Assembly (NCBI RefSeq): GCF_042237075.1
Contig: NZ_JBCGDC010000009.1
Coordinates: 43,868 to 107,867, forward strand
DNA length: 64,000 bases
Reading direction: 5' to 3'
Source: Polymorphospora lycopeni
GTDB taxonomy: Bacteria > Actinomycetota > Actinomycetes > Mycobacteriales > Micromonosporaceae
The number at the start of each line of letters is the position of its first letter. Position 1 is the stretch's first letter. This document shows positions 61,744-64,000 of the stretch, one piece after another. A program made the translations under genes and the position numbers. Under the pieces are notes generated by a model. The model ran no database searches. It was not told the DNA's origin and worked only from the letters and a program-made list of their open reading frames with translations.

Positions 61744-63540
61744 CTAAGGCCGCCAGGCCCGGCACCACAACTCGACCGCGAGCAGGTTGTAGAGCGGCCA
61801 GTTCGGGCCGCGGACGAAGCCGCGCCCGGTGGCCACCAGGTCGGCGAGCGCCGACTCCGGGTCGACGAGCCCCCGCTCGGCGCACCGGCCGTCCATGATC
61901 AGTTCTCGCGCCACCGCCGCGTTGTGCCGCAGCGCCAACTGGTACATGCCGGCGTACGAGCCCTTCACGGCCGCGTCGGTCGCCGACTCCGGCAGCAGGC
62001 CGCGCACCGCCCGGCGCAGCGGCAGCCGGTCCCCGGTGTGGTCGACCAGCGCCGGCACCGGCGTACGCAGCGCGAACTCCACGACCGGCTGCGACAGCAG
62101 CGGATAGACGCTGGGCCGGTGCGGGTTGCGGTGCTCCCGGTCGACGGCGTCGCCCCAGTAGGCGGTGCCGAGGATCTGCCCGGCCCGGACGGCGGACAGC
62201 CCCGCCGCGCCCGCCGGCAGTTCGAGCGGCGTGCCCGGATCGGGCGGGGACAGCCAGGCCGGACGCGGGAAGTCGAAGTCGTCGCCGGTCAGCGCCGGCT
62301 CCCGGCGCCGTGCCCGGCGCAGCTCCCGGCCGGCCGCGGCGAGCAACTGCGGGAACGGGGTCAGGCCGTGCCGGCTCTCCCGCCAGGCCTCGACGAGCCC
62401 GAGCGGCCCCCGCCGTCGCAGATGGTCGGCGAGGTGGTCGCCACCGCCCTTGAGCACGAAGACCTGATCGCCGCCGCCACCACCGAGCGCCTCGGCCGCC
62501 GGGCCGGCCTGCTCGGCGAGCAGTTCGTTGAGCCGGGCCTCGGTGAACTGCAACTGCGGCGCGTCGGCCCGGGGCAGCGGACCCTTCGGCGGCGTGAGCG
62601 GCAGCAGGTCGGCGCCGTCGACCACCAGCAGTTCGCTGCCCAGCCGCTCGGTGACCGCTGCGGCGAGCGGGCGCTCGTCCAGCGACGCGCCGGCCGGGAA
62701 GTAGACGTACCTGGGCTGGAAGGTCTGGTCGCCGCGCAGGTCGGCGTGGACCGCCCAGGCGACCGCCGACGAGTCGAGCCCGCCGGAGAGGTCGAGGGCC
62801 ACCACCGGCGCCGACCCGACCCAGGCCCGGGTGCAGGCCCGTAGCGTGTCCCGCAACGCGTCCGGATCCGGGTCGGCGCCGCCGCCCGCAGCCACCGCGG
62901 CGGCACTCCACAGCGGTTCCCGGCTGGTTTCCCGCCCGGTACGGCGCAGCAGCGTGCCCGGCGGCAGTTGCGACACCCCCTGCCACGCGGTCCGGGTGGT
63001 CGGCCCGGGGCCCTGCACCACGAACGTGCCGAGCCGGTCCCAGTCGAAGTCCGGGCGCTCGCCGAGGAGGTCGACCAGCAGCGCCATCCGGGTCGCGAAC
63101 ACCAGCCCGCCCGCGTACGGCACGTGGAAGCAGGGCAGGTGGCCGATCGGGTCGCGGGCCAGCAGCAGGGTGCCGTCGGGCCGGACGGCGGCGCCGGCGT
63201 AGCGGCCCCAGCGGCGCCGGGGCAGCTCCCCGTCGTCGGCCAGCCACTCCAGCGGGATCGGCTCGGCGCACCGCCGCGACAGGTCGCCGTCGCGCTCGAA
63301 GAGCCGGCCGACGAGCAGGCCACGTTGCGCCGTACCGGCGACGACGGGCACCGGCGCGTCGTCGCCGGGCAGCGGGTCACGCGCCGGAACGCCGGCCACG
63401 GGGGCGGACGGTGGTAGGCCGGCGATCAGCCAGCCGTCCCCCTCGACCGGCACCGATCCCGCCGTGCCGACCAGTTCGCGCAGGCGGCGGGCGGGGCGCT
63501 GGTCGGGGTGCAGGTCGACGTATCCGGCGAGCTGCGTCAC
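61744..63540 (-). CDS. Asparagine synthetase-like enzyme (lasso cyclase/beta-lactam synthetase type)
   Basis: 598 aa from the GTG that overlaps the upstream stop as GTGA. The N-terminal glutaminase-like domain starts MTQLAGYVDLHPDQ and lacks the N-terminal Cys needed for glutamine hydrolysis, as in lasso cyclases and beta-lactam synthetases. The synthetase domain has the PP-loop VALDLSGGLDSSAVAWA (about residues 255-270) and LGGGGGDQVFVLKGGGDHL. Such enzymes adenylate a side-chain carboxylate and form an amide with an amine. Its pairing with a B2-like protein is typical of lasso peptide loci, but no precursor is visible. It could instead make an amide bond on the NRPS product. Confidence 0.87.
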   Translation of the reverse strand: MTQLAGYVDLHPDQRPARRLRELVGTAGSVPVEGDGWLIAGLPPSAPVAGVPARDPLPGDDAPVPVVAGTAQRGLLVGRLFERDGDLSRRCAEPIPLEWLADDGELPRRRWGRYAGAAVRPDGTLLLARDPIGHLPCFHVPYAGGLVFATRMALLVDLLGERPDFDWDRLGTFVVQGPGPTTRTAWQGVSQLPPGTLLRRTGRETSREPLWSAAAVAAGGGADPDPDALRDTLRACTRAWVGSAPVVALDLSGGLDSSAVAWAVHADLRGDQTFQPRYVYFPAGASLDERPLAAAVTERLGSELLVVDGADLLPLTPPKGPLPRADAPQLQFTEARLNELLAEQAGPAAEALGGGGGDQVFVLKGGGDHLADHLRRRGPLGLVEAWRESRHGLTPFPQLLAAAGRELRRARRREPALTGDDFDFPRPAWLSPPDPGTPLELPAGAAGLSAVRAGQILGTAYWGDAVDREHRNPHRPSVYPLLSQPVVEFALRTPVPALVDHTGDRLPLRRAVRGLLPESATDAAVKGSYAGMYQLALRHNAAVARELIMDGRCAERGLVDPESALADLVATGRGFVRGPNWPLYNLLAVELWCRAWRP

Positions 63541-63992
63541 GCGGCCTCCCCCTCCGGTCCGACCACCAGGATCGGGGCCAGCGCCTCGGCCAGTTCCGGA
63601 TCGTCGTCGAGCACCGTGCCCCGCAGTTCGACGAACGCCCGCGAGTGGAGGGGATGCTTCTGCACGCCGACGACGAGACGGACCGGCAGCCCGACCCGCC
63701 AGGCGTGCCGGGCCAGCGCGGCGGGCGCGGCCATCGGGTGCTGGGGCCGGGACCAGAGCCGTCGTACGGCCAGGTGGGCGCGGACCAACCGGGCGGCCAC
63801 CGGCAGGTCGTCGGGCCGCGCCGGACGCTCCGCCGGCCGGTCGGCGAGCAGGGCCGAAAGACCGTCCCGGCGCAGCTCGCGCTCGCATGTCAGCAGGTGC
63901 GACCGGGCGGCGAGCAGCAGCGGAAGGCCCGGCCGGGCGGCCGGTGCCGTCCGTGCCACGCCGGCCAGCGGCCGGGGGGCGTTGGTGGTCAC
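63537..63992 (-). CDS. Lasso peptide B2-like protein with degenerate catalytic residues
   Basis: 151 aa from a GTG eight bases from the right edge. The C-terminal half follows the transglutaminase-like B2 pattern: ALARHAWRVGLPVRLVVGVQ, then FVELRGTVLDDDPELAEAL. In B2 proteases the catalytic Cys lies just before the first of these segments and the His in a HAWVE motif. Here the region reads HPMAAPAAL and HSRAFVE, so neither residue is present at its place. It is probably not a working leader protease and may have a structural or regulatory role with the asparagine-synthetase-like enzyme. A precursor and B1 partner, if any, would lie to the right outside the window. Confidence 0.7.
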   Translation of the reverse strand: MTTNAPRPLAGVARTAPAARPGLPLLLAARSHLLTCERELRRDGLSALLADRPAERPARPDDLPVAARLVRAHLAVRRLWSRPQHPMAAPAALARHAWRVGLPVRLVVGVQKHPLHSRAFVELRGTVLDDDPELAEALAPILVVGPEGEAA

Positions 63993-64000
63993 CCCGCCGG

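Noticed and set aside
1..64000. tRNA, rRNA, insertion sequences, phage attachment sites, MbtH or phosphopantetheinyl transferase genes
   Set aside because: Looked for and not seen; no transposase motifs, no cloverleaf-like sequences and no MbtH-type small ORF recognised.

Overview
This window is very GC-rich DNA with a strong G/C bias at third codon positions, GTG starts and ATGA/GTGA-coupled operons, as in an actinomycete. A tandem repeat encoding MSERSE-type micropeptides (47628-47775) recalls dispersed repeats I associate with Micromonosporaceae, so Micromonospora or a relative is the best guess; this is from memory and unverified. Nearly the whole window is one natural-product gene cluster.

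Left part, minus strand (1-36812). A short ECF sigma-factor operon (36812-35151) is followed by an MFS exporter (35037-33757) and a leftward series of assembly-line genes: an NRPS module C-A-T fused to a LanB-like (lantibiotic dehydratase) domain; a Gly-type C-A-T; a small Ala/Asn-rich protein; a 4534-aa NRPS with four modules (Thr; Arg-type with a dual C/E domain; Pro-like; Cys with cyclization and SagB-type oxidase domains, giving a thiazole); a C-A-T-TE protein with a TubC-type docking domain; and a hybrid A(Ile-like)-T-C-A(Pro)-T-KS protein that runs off the left edge. I infer that the hybrid protein initiates, the large NRPS genes elongate, and the TE protein releases the chain. The order between the hybrid and the LanB-fused module is not shown by this window.

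Middle part, plus strand (37326-41365). Two proteins of the tryptophan 2,3-dioxygenase superfamily, a kynureninase-like PLP enzyme and an O/C-methyltransferase are coupled by overlaps. They look like a Trp/kynurenine-derived building-block pathway. A strong bidirectional hairpin ends this operon. A convergent 81-aa membrane protein gene and a 0.7-kb regulatory region follow.

Right part, plus strand (42403-60708). One long tightly coupled run encodes a left-handed beta-helix protein, two alkaline-phosphatase-superfamily enzymes flanking a methyltransferase, a FemAB-like transferase, a radical SAM/class II aminoacyl-tRNA-synthetase fusion with a Cys-rich tail, a 165-aa protein I do not recognise, a second FemAB/GNAT-like protein and a BBE-type flavoenzyme. 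After an oppositely oriented methyltransferase come an alpha/beta hydrolase, a solute-binding-type protein without a signal peptide, a small membrane protein, a NodU/CmcH carbamoyltransferase and an SGNH hydrolase. At the right edge (minus strand) a degenerate lasso-type B2 protein, an asparagine-synthetase-like enzyme and an SDR form a leftward operon.

The most unusual theme is that families which use aminoacyl-tRNA or aminoacyl-adenylate (LanB-like domain, class II aaRS-like domain, two FemAB-like proteins) sit beside an NRPS/PKS line. No MbtH-like or phosphopantetheinyl transferase gene is visible. A 92-bp duplication joined by an N at 42911 looks like an assembly seam.
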